From positions 1,426,001 through 1,490,000 of the forward strand of contig NZ_JACCKX010000001.1 of NCBI RefSeq assembly GCF_013423955.1: a DNA stretch of 64,000 nt, given 5' to 3'. The translations under genes and the position numbers were made by a program. Positions 47,292 to 58,349 of this stretch are shown piece by piece (positions within the stretch are counted from its first letter, which is position 1; each line of letters starts with the position of its first letter). The DNA comes from Ottowia beijingensis (GTDB lineage Bacteria; Pseudomonadota; Gammaproteobacteria; Burkholderiales; Burkholderiaceae_C). The notes beneath the pieces were generated by a model. It was given only the letters and a program-made list of their open reading frames with translations. It did not search any database and was not told the DNA's origin.

Positions 47292-50200
47292 TCAGGGCGT
47301 GTCGACGTCCCCGCGAATCAGCAACGTGAAGTGGTCGTCGGGCACGGACTCCGGTCCCTGCTGGACGGTGCGCACCACCCAGACCGGGAACTGGCTGCCG
47401 ATGGTGTTGAAGCGCAGCACGTTGCCGGTGGCCCAGCCGTTGCCCCAGCCGAGCGCGGGCAGACGGAAGTACGGCACGCCGGTCGCCGGGTTGTTGGGGG
47501 CGCAGTCGGCACTGGTATTGCCGGTGGCGATCACACCTACGTTCTCGCCGATGACCTCGAACGAGGTGCTGTTGGTCATCCGAACCACCCAGCGCTCGGT
47601 GAGCGCCCCGCGATTGGTGACCGTGATTGGGTACTGGGTGTGGTTGAAGGTGGCGGTGGCAGCGCTGCCGATCAGTTCATCCGACCAGCTGCCGTTCCAG
47701 GTGCTCTGGTCGAACACGAGGTTCACGCGGGCGAACAGGTCACCGGCCACCAGCGCACTGGAGACGAAACTGCCAGAGACCGGATCGCCGGCACTGGCCA
47801 GCGGATAGGCGTGCGTCAGCGGGCGCGTGAAGCTGATCTCGCCGTTGATCTGCACGTCGCGCACCACGGCCATGTCCTCGATGCGGTGCTCGATGGTCAC
47901 TGGCTGGCTGTAGCCGGTCACGTCGGTGAACGTGACGGTGCCTGCTTCGAGATCGGTAACGTAGCCTGTGTGGATCACCACGCCGTTGTGGCCGACCACG
48001 CGCACGCGCGAAAGACGCACCCGCGCGCAGTCGATGGTCTGGCCGTTGCTGACCGAGGCAGTGATGCGACCGGTGTGGCCGACGACGGCGAAGCCTCCTG
48101 GACGGAAGATCGGCACCCGCCCATCGCTGGGCAGGCGCACCGGGTCGATGCCCAGCAGCGCCGCATCGAGGGTAGATAGCTGTAGGCCACGGCGCTGTAG
48201 CGCAGGCTGGAAGCCGCGACCGGCTCTGGCCGGAAGATCTTGCCGTCTGGCCGCACGTTCTCGGCGTCGAACCACGGCTCGCTCTCGTTGCCCGCCGCCG
48301 TGACCACGGTGCCAAACCGCACTCGCACAAGGCCAGTGTCGTAATCGACGCTGCCGATGACGCCAGACGCGGTGATCGTGCCGTCGATGCCTGCCGTCAC
48401 GGTCTGGGTTCCACCCACGGCGCGGGCGAACTGAATGGAGAGCGATCCTGGGCGAAGTGGCGCAGCACCGGTGCGGAACACGTACTCACTGGAGATGTTC
48501 TCGCCCACAGTGGTCACGCAACTGGCGCGCGTGATGCTGTTGGTCGCGCCCGCCGACCACGAGGTGAGCGTCACCGCACCAGAGAGGTAGTTGATGCTGC
48601 CGCGCGTGACCCAGCCGCTGGGTGTGAATTCGCGCAGCGTGCCCTGACCGTTGTCACCCCAGGGCTGGCTGCCCGCGATGGACAGCAACACCGTGCCCGT
48701 CACCACCTGCGCGTTGACGCCGGGCACCAGCCGAAACGATGGGCTGAACGCGAACGTCTCGCTGTGGTTGCTGGTCGAGCCCGCGCTGTTGTAGCGCAGC
48801 TTGACGTAGCCGGACTCGTCGTTCGGGTACAGCGACGGCGCATCCACGTAGTTGATGCCGCCGTAGTTGAGGCGGAACATCTGGCCCACGCCCGACGCCC
48901 AGCCAAGGCGCTGCGCCCCGTAGACGGGACTTGGAATCTTGACCGTGACGTCGGGCTGGAACTGCACCGCCCCGGTGGCATAGTTGACGCTACCGATGAC
49001 TTGGCCTGCGCGCAGCACATTGCCCGCACCATCGTCGCGGGCGTATTGCGTCGGATCGACCCCGTTCCACAGGCCTAGCCCCATCGCCTGAATCTGCTGC
49101 AGCGTGTAGACCCCGAGTACGGCGGTGTCCGTCAGGGTGTTCCACTCGATCTCCAATGAACCCGGCTCGATGGAGCCCAGGGTTGCAGTCACCGGCACCT
49201 TGCCCTGGCCATCGCGCGAGGGGTGCGCGAAGCTGTCCTCCTGCTTGGGGCCCGCAACGTAGTCCACGGTCAGCAGTGCGCCGACTGGCGGCAGGACATT
49301 CGGCGCGAAGCTCAAGAGGTTCTGCGCGACGTTCAGACTACCGGTGGCAGCACCACTGAGCTCGCCAGACGTGGTGGCGGACGCCGTGCGCGTGCCCGTG
49401 CCGCTCTCGTGTGGCCAGGTGATGGTGAGCGTGCCTGGCTGAACGCTTTTGCCTTCGGGCGGGGCAAGCTGCAAGGCCTGCGATGCCTTCAGAGCGGCGG
49501 TTGGCTGCTGCGTTTCCTGGGTCGGCACGTTCCACGTCAGGATCAGCGAGGAGCCCACGTCGGGCAGTGCCCCCAAGGTCACGACGAAGGCCCCAGTGTT
49601 CTTGTTGAAAGTACCCGCGCCGTAGCTGGCATCCAGCCCTTTGAGAGAGCCATTGCCGCCATCCGAAAGCACGTACCAACGGCCCTGCGCCATGTAGCTG
49701 ATGGCAAGCGTGCCGGGTTGTGGCACCGGGTTCACGGTGCCGACGTAGGACTGGCTGCGCGATTCCGGCGTGACCGCGATCTCCGCGCTTTGCGGCGCGC
49801 GCTGCAGTTGTGCAGCAGGTGTGTAGGTGATGGCCTTGCTGTTGGACATCGAGCCGGAGTTCAGGCTCAGGATGCCGTTGGCGTAGTCGATGGTGCCCAG
49901 CGTGCCGCTGGCGGTCTTGAGTAGGCCCGCATCGTCGAAGATCGTGATGCCATCGGTGACGATGGACAGCGACCCCGGCAGGCAGCCACCCGGCAGGTTG
50001 AATTTGATGCTGGTGTTCCAGGCGTGGCTGGCCGTGTAGCTCACGGGTGCCGCGCCCGGCACCGGCAAGCCTGCTGCAGCGTAGGGTGGCACGAAGGAGA
50101 TCGGCGTCTCGGTCTGGGCGCTGGGCACGAGCTGCGTGTAGATGGACGCGCCCTTGATGGTGAAGTCGCCCACATTGGCAGCCTGCGTCAGCGGCACGAC

Positions 50201-50899
50201 GCCGACGTAGGTGCCCGCGTCGGCCACCACCGTGTCGCGCGTTTTCGTGCTGTTGGTCGCCCGCGTGAAGGTTCGGCTGGCGGGCGAGCCCGTGAAGTCG
50301 AAGCGCAGCGCGTCGCTGATGGCGACGGTGACGACCGCCGCCTTGTAGTCCTGGTCGGTGTTGTAGGTGAAGCTGCGCTCGACCACCGACACGGCGGTGG
50401 CGCGGATGTACTGCTCCTTCTGCGTGGGCAGTCCCTCGTTCTCGATCAGGACGAGGGTCTGGCCGACGTTGGGCACGGCATCGCTGAGGCGCTGGAAGAG
50501 CTGGATCACCCGCTGGCCCGCGATGTGGTTCTCGAACAGGTAGCCCGCCCACTCCGGCCCTTTGTTGAGGTAGGCCTCGATGCGGGTCTGCGCCTGCTCA
50601 CGGGTGTCGAAGGTCTTGCGGGTGGAAAACAGCGTGACGCTGACGCGCACGTCCTGCGGCGGCTCAGCCACGATGACGTTGGCCCCGAAGTAGGTGTCGG
50701 TATCGTCCGTGGCCACCTGCACGAAGCTCTTGCGCAGGTTGACACGGCCTCCGGCGCGATCCAGCTCGGAGATGTCGGGGAAGATGGCGTTCGATACGCC
50801 ATCGGCAATCACGAGGCCCGTGGGCGCGCCGCCGCCTTCGGGCACGTCCGCCATCACGGCGGACTTGAGCAGCTTCACGTCGCCAGATTGAATTGGCAT
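47292..50899 (-). CDS. Large phage tail protein, beta-rich (one frameshift)
   Basis: About 1202 residues with one base restored near 48178. Repeated units of the kind GSVNYATGAVQFQPD, GSINYLSGAVTLTSW and GTIDYANGILSLN recur along the chain, each a short beta hairpin that follows PGSL/PGTL segments. The N-terminus MPIQSGDVKLLKSAVMADVP is well conserved in related phages as I recall. It is probably a tail-tip or central fibre protein. The start overlaps the stop of the next upstream gene (ATGA). Confidence 0.65.
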
Positions 50900-51309
50900 C
50901 AGGCAATCTCCAGAAATCGAAGGGTCAGGCGGTAGAAGTCGTTGCCGGATCGCGCCGGGATGCCCAGCACGGGTTCGGCCTCGATGGCGACCTCCTGGTG
51001 ACGGAAAGCGACCGTGAAGACCCGGCCATCGGCGAAAGTAAGTTCGAAGCGGCCTGTGCTGCCGCCCACCGGAATCGCCGCCCATGCGCGTAACTGCTCG
51101 ACGGCGGCACGCGTCACCCAGGCCATATCGGGTGCTCCCACCAGGGTGATCGGCCGACCTGCCTGCCGGGCGGCCGACTGGATCAGCAAGGCCCCGGTGA
51201 TCAGGTAGGACGCATTGGCGACCGCTGGCGACCACGCGTGCTCGTCGCTCCAGAGCAAGTCGTCCGGCAATGGCAGAGCCACCCCGCTGTCGAGGTTCTT
51301 CAGTTGCAT
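50899..51309 (-). CDS. Phage tail-tip protein, small
   Basis: A 136-residue protein, MQLKNLDSGVALPLPDDLLW to NDFYRLTLRFLEIA. It resembles small proteins that follow the tape measure in siphophages and help build the distal tail. It overlaps the next gene's ATG and lies 36 bases after the tape measure. Confidence 0.55.
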   Translation of the reverse strand: MQLKNLDSGVALPLPDDLLWSDEHAWSPAVANASYLITGALLIQSAARQAGRPITLVGAPDMAWVTRAAVEQLRAWAAIPVGGSTGRFELTFADGRVFTVAFRHQEVAIEAEPVLGIPARSGNDFYRLTLRFLEIA

Positions 51310-51345
51310 CGGGAAACCCTCAGGCAGAGAAACAGGAGCGCACGG

Positions 51346-54300
51346 TCAAGCCGTGCGGGCGCGGGCGGCGTCCAGCAGTTGCAGCAGTCGCGCTTCGTCG
51401 CGCGCATCGACGGTGGCGTTGACCTTCTGTTGTCCCGAGGACAGTTCCACGCGCACGGTGCGGGTGGGCGTACCTTCGGGCAACGAGGGACGTGGCAGGC
51501 TGCGGCTTGCGGGCTGCACCAGACCACCCGAGGCAAAGCCCTGAATGCCCGCCAGCGCACGCCCGGCCAGTGCCTGCGCCGGAGCGCTCAGGTTGTTGAT
51601 GGCTTCGAAGAAGCCAGCGCCGTAGCGGGCGACGGCCTGCCGGTTCACGACGAACTCGCCCGGGGTGAGCATCGCCGGGACGGTGTCGGATTTCGCCAAG
51701 CCACCGCGCCGGTAAAACTCGCCCTGGTTTTGCTCCATGTAGTCGATCAGCTCGCGCTCCAGGTCTTTACCCCAGAGCAGCGGCTGGGCCATCGCCTGCC
51801 GCCACGTCTGCTTGATGCGTTCGAGGTTCTGGCGCTCGTTGCCGGTCAGCGTCTTGCGGCCGATGAAGTCTTCCAGCGTGCGGCGATCCTGCTGCGCCTG
51901 CTTGCCGTAGTTGTCCATCGTCTTGCTGCGCATATCCAGACTGACCGATGCGCCGTAGTTCCACTGCAGCCAGCTCGTGTACTCGTTCATTCCCTGCAGG
52001 CCGAGGTCGATCATCTTGAGCGCCTCGAACGCTTCGCGGTTCTTCTTGGGCCTGCTCGGCTTGTCGTGGGGATCGGGCCTGTGGAGCCGGTACCGCCCAA
52101 CGAGGCAACGCGCCCACCGACCGCGAAGTGGGCGACGCCATTGGCCAATCGCGAGAGCGCGCCACTGCCGTACTTCTGCACCGCCCCCTTGCGGATCACG
52201 AAGGCCCCGGCATCCAGGGTGCGCGGCACGGTGTCGTGGTGGCCGGAGCCGGGCACCGAGCCACCGCTCATCCGGGGAAAGGCCGGAGCCACCGCGCCGC
52301 CGTCGGCAAACCGTCGCACACCGCCAACCAGACCGCCTGTGGCATTGGTTTCCACTTTGGTCACGTAGATGGTGTGGGTGCTGGATGTGTTACGCCCATT
52401 GAGGCTGTCGATCTCCCCGCGAACCGCGCCGACGTTGCTGGCCACCTGATGCTGAGATTCGGTCTGGATGCGATCCAGCGCCTTGATCATCCCCTCAACG
52501 TTGGTGATCGCCGCCTGCGCCTTCTCGGTCGCCACCTTCAGCTCGAACTGCGCGTTCTGATCGGCGTAGGTCTTGAGCTTGTCCAGTGCTTCCTTGGCCT
52601 TGGAAACATCGGCATCGACCGGCAGCGTCTTGCCCTCCTTGAGCAACTGCTCGTATTCCTTGAGCTTTTTCTCCGCTTCCTGCAGGTCGGCCTGGATCTT
52701 GAGAAGGTACTCCTTCTCGGCGAGCGCCTTGTCCAGATCGGCGATGGCCTGGTCGAATCGCGTGGTGTCGGCGTCGAGCGTGACCTTCAGGCCGTCCTTG
52801 AGCTTGGCGGTGACCTGGTCGATCTGGGTTTGCGTCTGCTCCAGCGTCTGGCGAATCTGGTCACGCGCGCTGAGCGCTTCGCGTGCAGCGGTCTGGTGCG
52901 CCTTGGCCTCGGCATCCAGCGCCTGGTTGAGGATTTCCTCAGACTGGCGGATGCGGTCGATGGCGTCACGCACCCCTTGTTTTCCTTGCGCGGCCTGCAC
53001 GTCGGCATCCTTGGCCTTCTGCGCCAGTTCCGCGCGCAACTGATCGGCTTGCCGCATCAAATCGGTGGCCTGCTGGTACTCCTGCCTGCGGTAGGCCTCG
53101 CGCGACTGCGCTTCGAGCTGCGTGACCTGCGACACCGCCTGCTCGGACTGCTTGCGCGCTTCCTCGCCGCGCTTGGCCTCGTTGGTCTGGCTGGTGGCCA
53201 CCTGCGCGGCCATGTCCATCGCCTTCTGCGCGAGCTGGCGAGCAAGCTCCAACTCGCCGTTGGCCAGCGCGCGACGCGCCTGTTCCTGCATCTCGGCGAT
53301 CTGGCGCTTGCGATCCTCGGTGGCCTCGTACTCCGTCATGCCCTGGCGGCGGATGTCGCGGATGCGCTCCTCCGTGGACATCGACAACTGGCGCTTGGCT
53401 TCCTCGATGCGCTGCACTTCCGCCAGATGCCGGTTGGCTTCGGCGTTGAGGGCGTCGATGTGTTGGCGGTACTCGGAGAGCGCCTGCGACAGGGTCTGAC
53501 GCTTGGTGGCGAGGATGTCGTTCTCGACACGCTGCACGTTGGCCCGGCGCTCCTCCTCGGTCTGACCTTGCCGGGCGGCAGCGTCCTTGCGCGCCTGTGT
53601 TTCCTGATCGATCAGGCCGAGCGTCTCGGTCGTGGCCTGACGGCGCAGCGTGGTCTGCTGCGTCAGCGCCTCGGTGAGGAGCTGCGTGGACTTGGTGATC
53701 TTGGCGGTTTCGGACTGCTGGGTACGCTCCAGTTCCGCCTTCTCCTGGTCGTAGCGGTTCTTCACCGCTTGTACCTGCTGCGCGAGGCTCGCCTCGACGA
53801 TGGCGGTCAGCCCCTTGTAGGCTTCGGCCATCTTGGCGGTGGCGTCGCCCACCACACCTTGGGCCTTGCCGACCGCCTGTTCGACCTCGCCCAGCCGGGA
53901 CTTGAGCTTCTCCAGGGCGGCGTGCACGGCCTCGATGCCACGCCCGACCGCTTCCTGCGTGCCCTGGCGCACGGCTTCGAGTCGCTTGGCGATTTCCTCG
54001 GCAGCGGTCGCAGCGGTGTTCATCGCGCCTTTGGCTGCGTTCGCACCTTCGGTGGCGTCGGCGTACATCTCGGCGAAGATACGATTCATCTCCGCGAGCC
54101 GCTGTTCGTGGCGCTTGGTGGCTTCAGCGATGGTGTCGGACGTGAAGATGGCGGCGAACACCTCCCACTGGAAGCGCAGGTGCTCGATGCCCTTCATCAG
54201 CACCTCGACCATGAAAATGCCCGCCTTGCGGACGATCTCGAACTTTTCCGACAGCCACGTCCCGATCTCCCAGCCGATGATGGCCGCGCCCAGCACCCCG

Positions 54301-55382
54301 AACGCCACGCGAAGCTTGCCCACCGTAGCGATGGCATTGGACAACGATAGGTTGGCCGTTGCCCACGCGGCCGCCGTGGTGCTGGCCGCTGTCACCGCCG
54401 CCGCACCTGCCGTCTGCCACGCGATGATCAGCGCCGGAATTAGGCGGTAGACCAGCACCGCGAGGCCGACCTCGGCAATGCGGCCCAGCCACTTCATCAC
54501 CGTGTCCAGGTTCTCCGACAACCACGTCAGGGCCTCGGCGAGCTTCTTGGTGAAGCCGGTCGATTCATCGAGCTTGCTGACCCACTGCCCGAAGGCGTTC
54601 GACAGACGCGTGAAGGCCTGGCCAACGGTCATCGGCAGTTGCGCATACTCGGCGGCCAGCTTGTCCTTCTGGCTCATCAGCGCGTTGACCACCACGTCGG
54701 CGGTGAGCCGCCCTTCTTCGGCGAGCTTCCTCAGCCGTCCGATGGGCACGTTCAGACCATCGGCGAGCGCCTTGGCCAGACGAGGGCTGTTCTCGACGAC
54801 GGAGTTGAATTCCTCGCCGCGCAGCACGCCCGAGGCCAGCGCCTGCCCGAACTGCAGCAGGGAGGACTGCGCCTCGGTGGCCGATGCGCCCGAGATGCGC
54901 AGCGCCTGCGAGATGCTTTCGGTGAGCGAGAGTGCATCCTGCTGCTCGCCACCCAGCATCCGCACGGCCTGCTGGAGCTTGCCGTAGAGCGTGGCGGTTT
55001 CCTGGATCGGCACGCCGATGCGCTGCGCGATGGCGAACAACTCCTTCTGCGCGACCGTGTATTCGCGCTGGCCTGCGGTGGCGAGCTTCAGGCGCGCGGA
55101 CATCATGTTCCAGGCGTCGGCGATCTGGACGATCTCCTGCACCTTGCCCGCCGCCCAGTTGAGGGTGAGGAAGGCCAGCAACTGCGTCTTGGCCTTGGCG
55201 ACCTGATCGCCGAAGGCGTTCATCCCGGCCTTGACCTCGGCCATCCCAGCGGCGGCCTTGTCGCCAGCGGTCTTGGCGTTCGAGCCAAGCTCGCCGAGGC
55301 TGCGCTCGGCAGAGGTGATGGCGCGTTTGAGCCCCTCATCGGCCCCTTCGAGCGCAACGAGGATGGAAATTCGGTTCGCCAT
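51346..55382 (-). CDS. Tail tape measure protein (one frameshift)
   Basis: About 1345 residues with one base restored near 52074. The N-terminal tape measure domain has ISQALRISGASATEAQSSL, QFGQALASGVLRGEEFNSV and ENSPRLAKALADGLNVPIG. Hydrophobic segments (AEVGLAVLVYRLIPALIIAW and VAFGVLGAAIIGWEIGTWL) lie near residue 310-380. A long charged coiled coil follows. The C-terminus has FATGG-type motifs (ASGGLVQPA, AVGGRVA), usual in such proteins. It sets tail length and helps DNA entry. ATG 55382 lies two bases after the previous stop. Confidence 0.92.
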
Positions 55383-55384
55383 CT

Positions 55385-56029
55385 TCAGTCCACCAGCCAC
55401 AATTGCTTCTCGATGCGGGCGGAGAGGCGCGGAATGCGCCCTGCGACGATGCGTTCGACGTTCAGACGCTTCTTGAGCTGCACGCGCGGCACCAGCACGG
55501 CAATGGGCACGTCCGCGCCGCGCTTGAGGCGCTTGACGCCCTCGGCCTTGCGGTAGCGGCGCTTGAAGCCCGACAGTGGCCGGTCGTGTTCCTTGATGTT
55601 CTCGGCCATCAGCACGATGTTCCCCTTGGCGTTCTTGATGAAATAGGCATTGCCACCGCGCATCAGCTCAGCGATCTGCGCCTTGAAGCGTTTGCGGCCC
55701 ACGCGCCCGTGCAGCGGGATCAGCATCCGGCCACCAATGACGCCGCCACGCTCGTGGATGCCCGACCACGGGATGCGCGAGCCGACGTAGAGCGCGGGCA
55801 GCCGACTCCGATCCTTGTCGAGCACCTTGGCGGTGAAACCCTTGACGAAGGATTTCTTGACCACCGCCATCTGGCCTGCAACGTGGCTGCGCACGTCCTC
55901 TTTGAGTTCGGCGGCCTCACTGGCGATGCCGCGCGCGACCGCCTTCTGCACCTTCTCGCGGAACTCGCCGCCCCAGCGGCGCAACTGCGCCTGCGCGGCC
56001 TTGCTATCGATGCGAACCGAGATGCGCAT
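55385..56029 (-). CDS. Phage minor tail protein (DUF6441-like)
   Basis: A 214-residue basic protein from ATG 56029: MRISVRIDSKAAQAQLRRWG to LSARIEKQLWLVD. The N-terminal helix, RPLSGFKRRYRKAE and the position just before the tape measure fit a minor tail or tail-completion protein. An earlier frame start at 56074 overlaps the preceding gene. Confidence 0.6.
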   Translation of the reverse strand: MRISVRIDSKAAQAQLRRWGGEFREKVQKAVARGIASEAAELKEDVRSHVAGQMAVVKKSFVKGFTAKVLDKDRSRLPALYVGSRIPWSGIHERGGVIGGRMLIPLHGRVGRKRFKAQIAELMRGGNAYFIKNAKGNIVLMAENIKEHDRPLSGFKRRYRKAEGVKRLKRGADVPIAVLVPRVQLKKRLNVERIVAGRIPRLSARIEKQLWLVD

Positions 56030-56237
56030 GGTCTTGGAGCCTGTCGAGGGTCTGGTCGATGTGGCGGGCGTCACCGCGTGCGCCGATGGCGATCAGCGAG
56101 AGCAGCCGCGCATCGCGCGCCGCATCCTCCCGCGCGGTGGCGGCGGCGAAGCCGCGCACCTGCGCCAGGGTGTAGTCGAGGATGTCCGGCAGCCGGTGGC
56201 CGTGGGCGATCAGGAGTTGGACGGCGTCGAACCAGCC
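56004..56237 (-). CDS. Tail assembly chaperone, second part (start unresolved)
   Basis: The frame carries WFDAVQLLIAHGHRLPDILD and YTLAQVRGFAAATA and ends at 56004. No ATG, GTG or TTG precedes the conserved part in this frame. It overlaps the end of the preceding chaperone gene in the -1 frame. Expression could be by -1 frameshifting as for lambda G-GT, or one base may be missing from the sequence. Confidence 0.55.
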   Translation of the reverse strand, partial: GWFDAVQLLIAHGHRLPDILDYTLAQVRGFAAATAREDAARDARLLSLIAIGARGDARHIDQTLDRLQDHAHLGSHR

Positions 56238-56608
56238 GTGGTCACTGCCACCGCCGCGCTCGTCTGCGCGATCAGCCCGTCGAGCCGAGGCATGACCGTC
56301 CGGGTAAAAAAATCGGCGTTGACCTCGATCACCTTGGCCGCCAGCAAGATGGCCTGGTCGGCATCGAGCGCGTCGACCCACGCGCGCGGTTTGCTGACGG
56401 CGATGGACACAGCCGTCAGCAGGTCGTCGCCGCGCTCGCCGAACAGTGCCAGCCAGTCGATGCCATCCCCGCCGATCTGCTGCATCACCGGCGTGATCGC
56501 GCGCAGGAAGGCGGGCATCTGGCCGACCTTGAGTGGCTTGATAGCCAACGGCTCCCCGTCGATGACCAGCTCCACCGCTTGCGGGATGAGGGTTTCCAGA
56601 TCGCTCAT
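56210..56608 (-). CDS. Tail assembly chaperone, first part
   Basis: A 132-residue protein from ATG 56608, which has GGGGA eight bases upstream: MSDLETLIPQAVELVIDGEP to TTAGSTPSNS. The PLKVGQMPAFLRAITPVM region and the place between tail tube and tape measure fit a gpG-like chaperone that coats the tape measure. ATG 56620, overlapping the tail tube stop, is an alternative. Confidence 0.65.
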   Translation of the reverse strand: MSDLETLIPQAVELVIDGEPLAIKPLKVGQMPAFLRAITPVMQQIGGDGIDWLALFGERGDDLLTAVSIAVSKPRAWVDALDADQAILLAAKVIEVNADFFTRTVMPRLDGLIAQTSAAVAVTTAGSTPSNS

Positions 56609-56619
56609 GGCAGTCCCCA

Positions 56620-57372
56620 TCACAGTTGCACGATGCGGCCGAACTGGCCAAGCACCGTGTCATAAGGCTTGGTGGTGTCGGCCAGGAGCGAGCCTTCCAG
56701 CTCGAACTTGTTGTACTCGTCCGAGATGAAGGAGATTTCCTTCAAGGGATCGAAGGCCACGCGGTACAGCTCGACCAGCACCTTGGCGTTGCCCTGCGCG
56801 GTGTTGATGCCTTCCAGGCGCAGGTAGCGCTCGGGCAGCGCCTGCGTGAAGATGCCGATCTCGGTGGCGACGCCGTAGCTGTAGGCGGCCTTGAACGGTG
56901 CGGTGAAGCCGGTGATATCCAGAAACTGGAGGGCACCGAAGTCGGTGTCGGCGGTGTAGTGCGTGCCTGCGGCCAGCGTCGCGGGCGTGCCCGCCGAGTC
57001 GGTCACCACCAGCGCCGACACCTTGGGATGGGCGAAGAAGTAGCGGTCGCCGACCACCGGAGCAGCGCCGCCGATGGTTTCGGCGGTCACAGTGCCTGTG
57101 CTGCCGGTGACGTGGTTGCCGTACAGCGCCAGCGCGAGGTTTTCCTTGGTGAACTCCTCGATGGTGAGATTCACGGTGGCCGACTTTTGCTTGACCATCC
57201 GGTGGTCGAGCGAGCGCTGGCCGGTCTGGCTCTCGTAATGCTCCAGCACGTCGGTCTTGAGCGAGAGCTTGAGCTCGGCGACGTTGCCGGGCGAGCGCAC
57301 TTCGATGGGCAGGCCGGACTCGTCGCGCTTGCCGAGGAAGACGCGGCCCTGAAAACTGGCGTAGGTGCTCAT
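56620..57372 (-). CDS. Major tail tube protein
   Basis: A 250-residue protein, MSTYASFQGRVFLGKRDESG to TVLGQFGRIVQL. The beta-rich body (VNLTIEEFTKENLALALYG, PERYLRLEGINTAQGNAKVL, YRVAFDPLKEISFI) matches phage tail tube proteins that form the hexameric tube. It lies upstream of the chaperones, the usual siphophage order. Confidence 0.8.
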   Translation of the reverse strand: MSTYASFQGRVFLGKRDESGLPIEVRSPGNVAELKLSLKTDVLEHYESQTGQRSLDHRMVKQKSATVNLTIEEFTKENLALALYGNHVTGSTGTVTAETIGGAAPVVGDRYFFAHPKVSALVVTDSAGTPATLAAGTHYTADTDFGALQFLDITGFTAPFKAAYSYGVATEIGIFTQALPERYLRLEGINTAQGNAKVLVELYRVAFDPLKEISFISDEYNKFELEGSLLADTTKPYDTVLGQFGRIVQL

Positions 57373-57599
57373 GATTTGGATTCCTTACGTTGGGTGGTGA
57401 TGGGTCTGATGGGCTCAATGGGTGTGCCGTCGCCTTGCGGCTGGGGCTCGGGTACGCGCTGGCGGTCGTGGCGGGCGATGCCGTTGGCGATGAGCCAGTC
57501 GGCAGTGCTGCCATCCACATCGAGCCGTTCGCCCGCCTTGTGGGCTTGGCCCGCGTGGGTGTGCGGTTGGGTCAGAACGATGGAAGTCATGGGGGTCAT
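57369..57599 (-). CDS. Small phage tail-region protein (DUF7210-like)
   Basis: A 76-residue protein with QPHTHAGQAHKAGERLDV and STADWLIANGIA, a pattern seen in small proteins next to tail tube genes. It overlaps both neighbours by four bases (ATGA). The role is unknown. Confidence 0.55.
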   Translation of the reverse strand: MTPMTSIVLTQPHTHAGQAHKAGERLDVDGSTADWLIANGIARHDRQRVPEPQPQGDGTPIEPIRPITTQRKESKS

Positions 57600-58042
57600 C
57601 CTTTGGCTGAAAGATCGGTGTCGAGCGTCCGGTAAGTGATCGCGTAGCGCGCCGGAATCGTGGCGGCCACCGCATCGGCGTCCTCAACGTCCCACTCGCA
57701 TTCCTGCTCGCGGATGCCCAAGGCAAGGCCACCCAGATTCCGGTCGGCCAGCAGCGCGGCGTGGGCGGCGGTGAGCAGCCGGTCGGCTTCGGTTTCCGGA
57801 ATGGCGGGAGGTACCGCGCGGGCCAGCGCGACGAGGCGCACCGTGAGCTCGCGTGTGACGCGGTCGTTGGCGCGCTCGGTGATCGATTCGGACTCGGGAA
57901 ACACCACCAGCGCCGGGCATTGCTCCCGGCTGATGGCCACCGTGGGCGAGCGGTGTAGCGTGGCACCGAGCGATTCCACCGGCGTGCGGACAGCCGCCAT
58001 CACCGCGAGCAGAATCTGTTCGCGGATCGAGTTGCCGGACAC
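57596..58042 (-). CDS. Phage tail terminator-like protein
   Basis: A 148-residue protein, MSGNSIREQILLAVMAAVRT, with CPALVVFPESESITERAND and a mid-domain VTRELTVRLVALA. Size, strand pattern and place between connector and tail tube genes fit the gpU/gpZ tail terminator class that caps the tail and binds the head. Confidence 0.65.
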   Translation of the reverse strand: MSGNSIREQILLAVMAAVRTPVESLGATLHRSPTVAISREQCPALVVFPESESITERANDRVTRELTVRLVALARAVPPAIPETEADRLLTAAHAALLADRNLGGLALGIREQECEWDVEDADAVAATIPARYAITYRTLDTDLSAKG

Positions 58043-58046
58043 GGCA

Positions 58047-58349
58047 CTACACCCGGGTGAGCTGTGCGCGCATCTCCGAGCCGTCGCCCACGGCCCGGGT
58101 GCTACGTACCTGATAGATCACGCCATCGATCTCGACCGCCTCGCGCGGAACCAGCCCCAGGAACACCGAGGCCGGATACGACATCTGATAGTCGGTGGTC
58201 GAGGCCAGGCCGTCGAACACGGTGTCGTCCGGAGCGGCGAAGCCAACCGGGTGGCGCTGCGCTGTCGTGCCGTCCGAAGGACGCCAGAGGCAGTCCTTCA
58301 AGAGCCCGGCATTGGCGGCCGATTCGTAGATCTGCTCGACGAGACTCAT
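58047..58349 (-). CDS. Phage head-tail connector protein (gpFII-like)
   Basis: A 100-residue protein from ATG 58349, which overlaps the capsid stop. Features are FDGLASTTDYQMSYPASVFL and REAVEIDGVIYQVRSTRAVG. The place directly after the major capsid gene and the small beta-barrel look fit gpFII-type connectors. Confidence 0.62.
   Translation of the reverse strand: MSLVEQIYESAANAGLLKDCLWRPSDGTTAQRHPVGFAAPDDTVFDGLASTTDYQMSYPASVFLGLVPREAVEIDGVIYQVRSTRAVGDGSEMRAQLTRV

Noticed and set aside
52128..54350. Plus-strand frame of 740 codons
   Set aside because: Antisense to the coiled-coil part of the tape measure gene; its repetitive composition is the complement of that coil.
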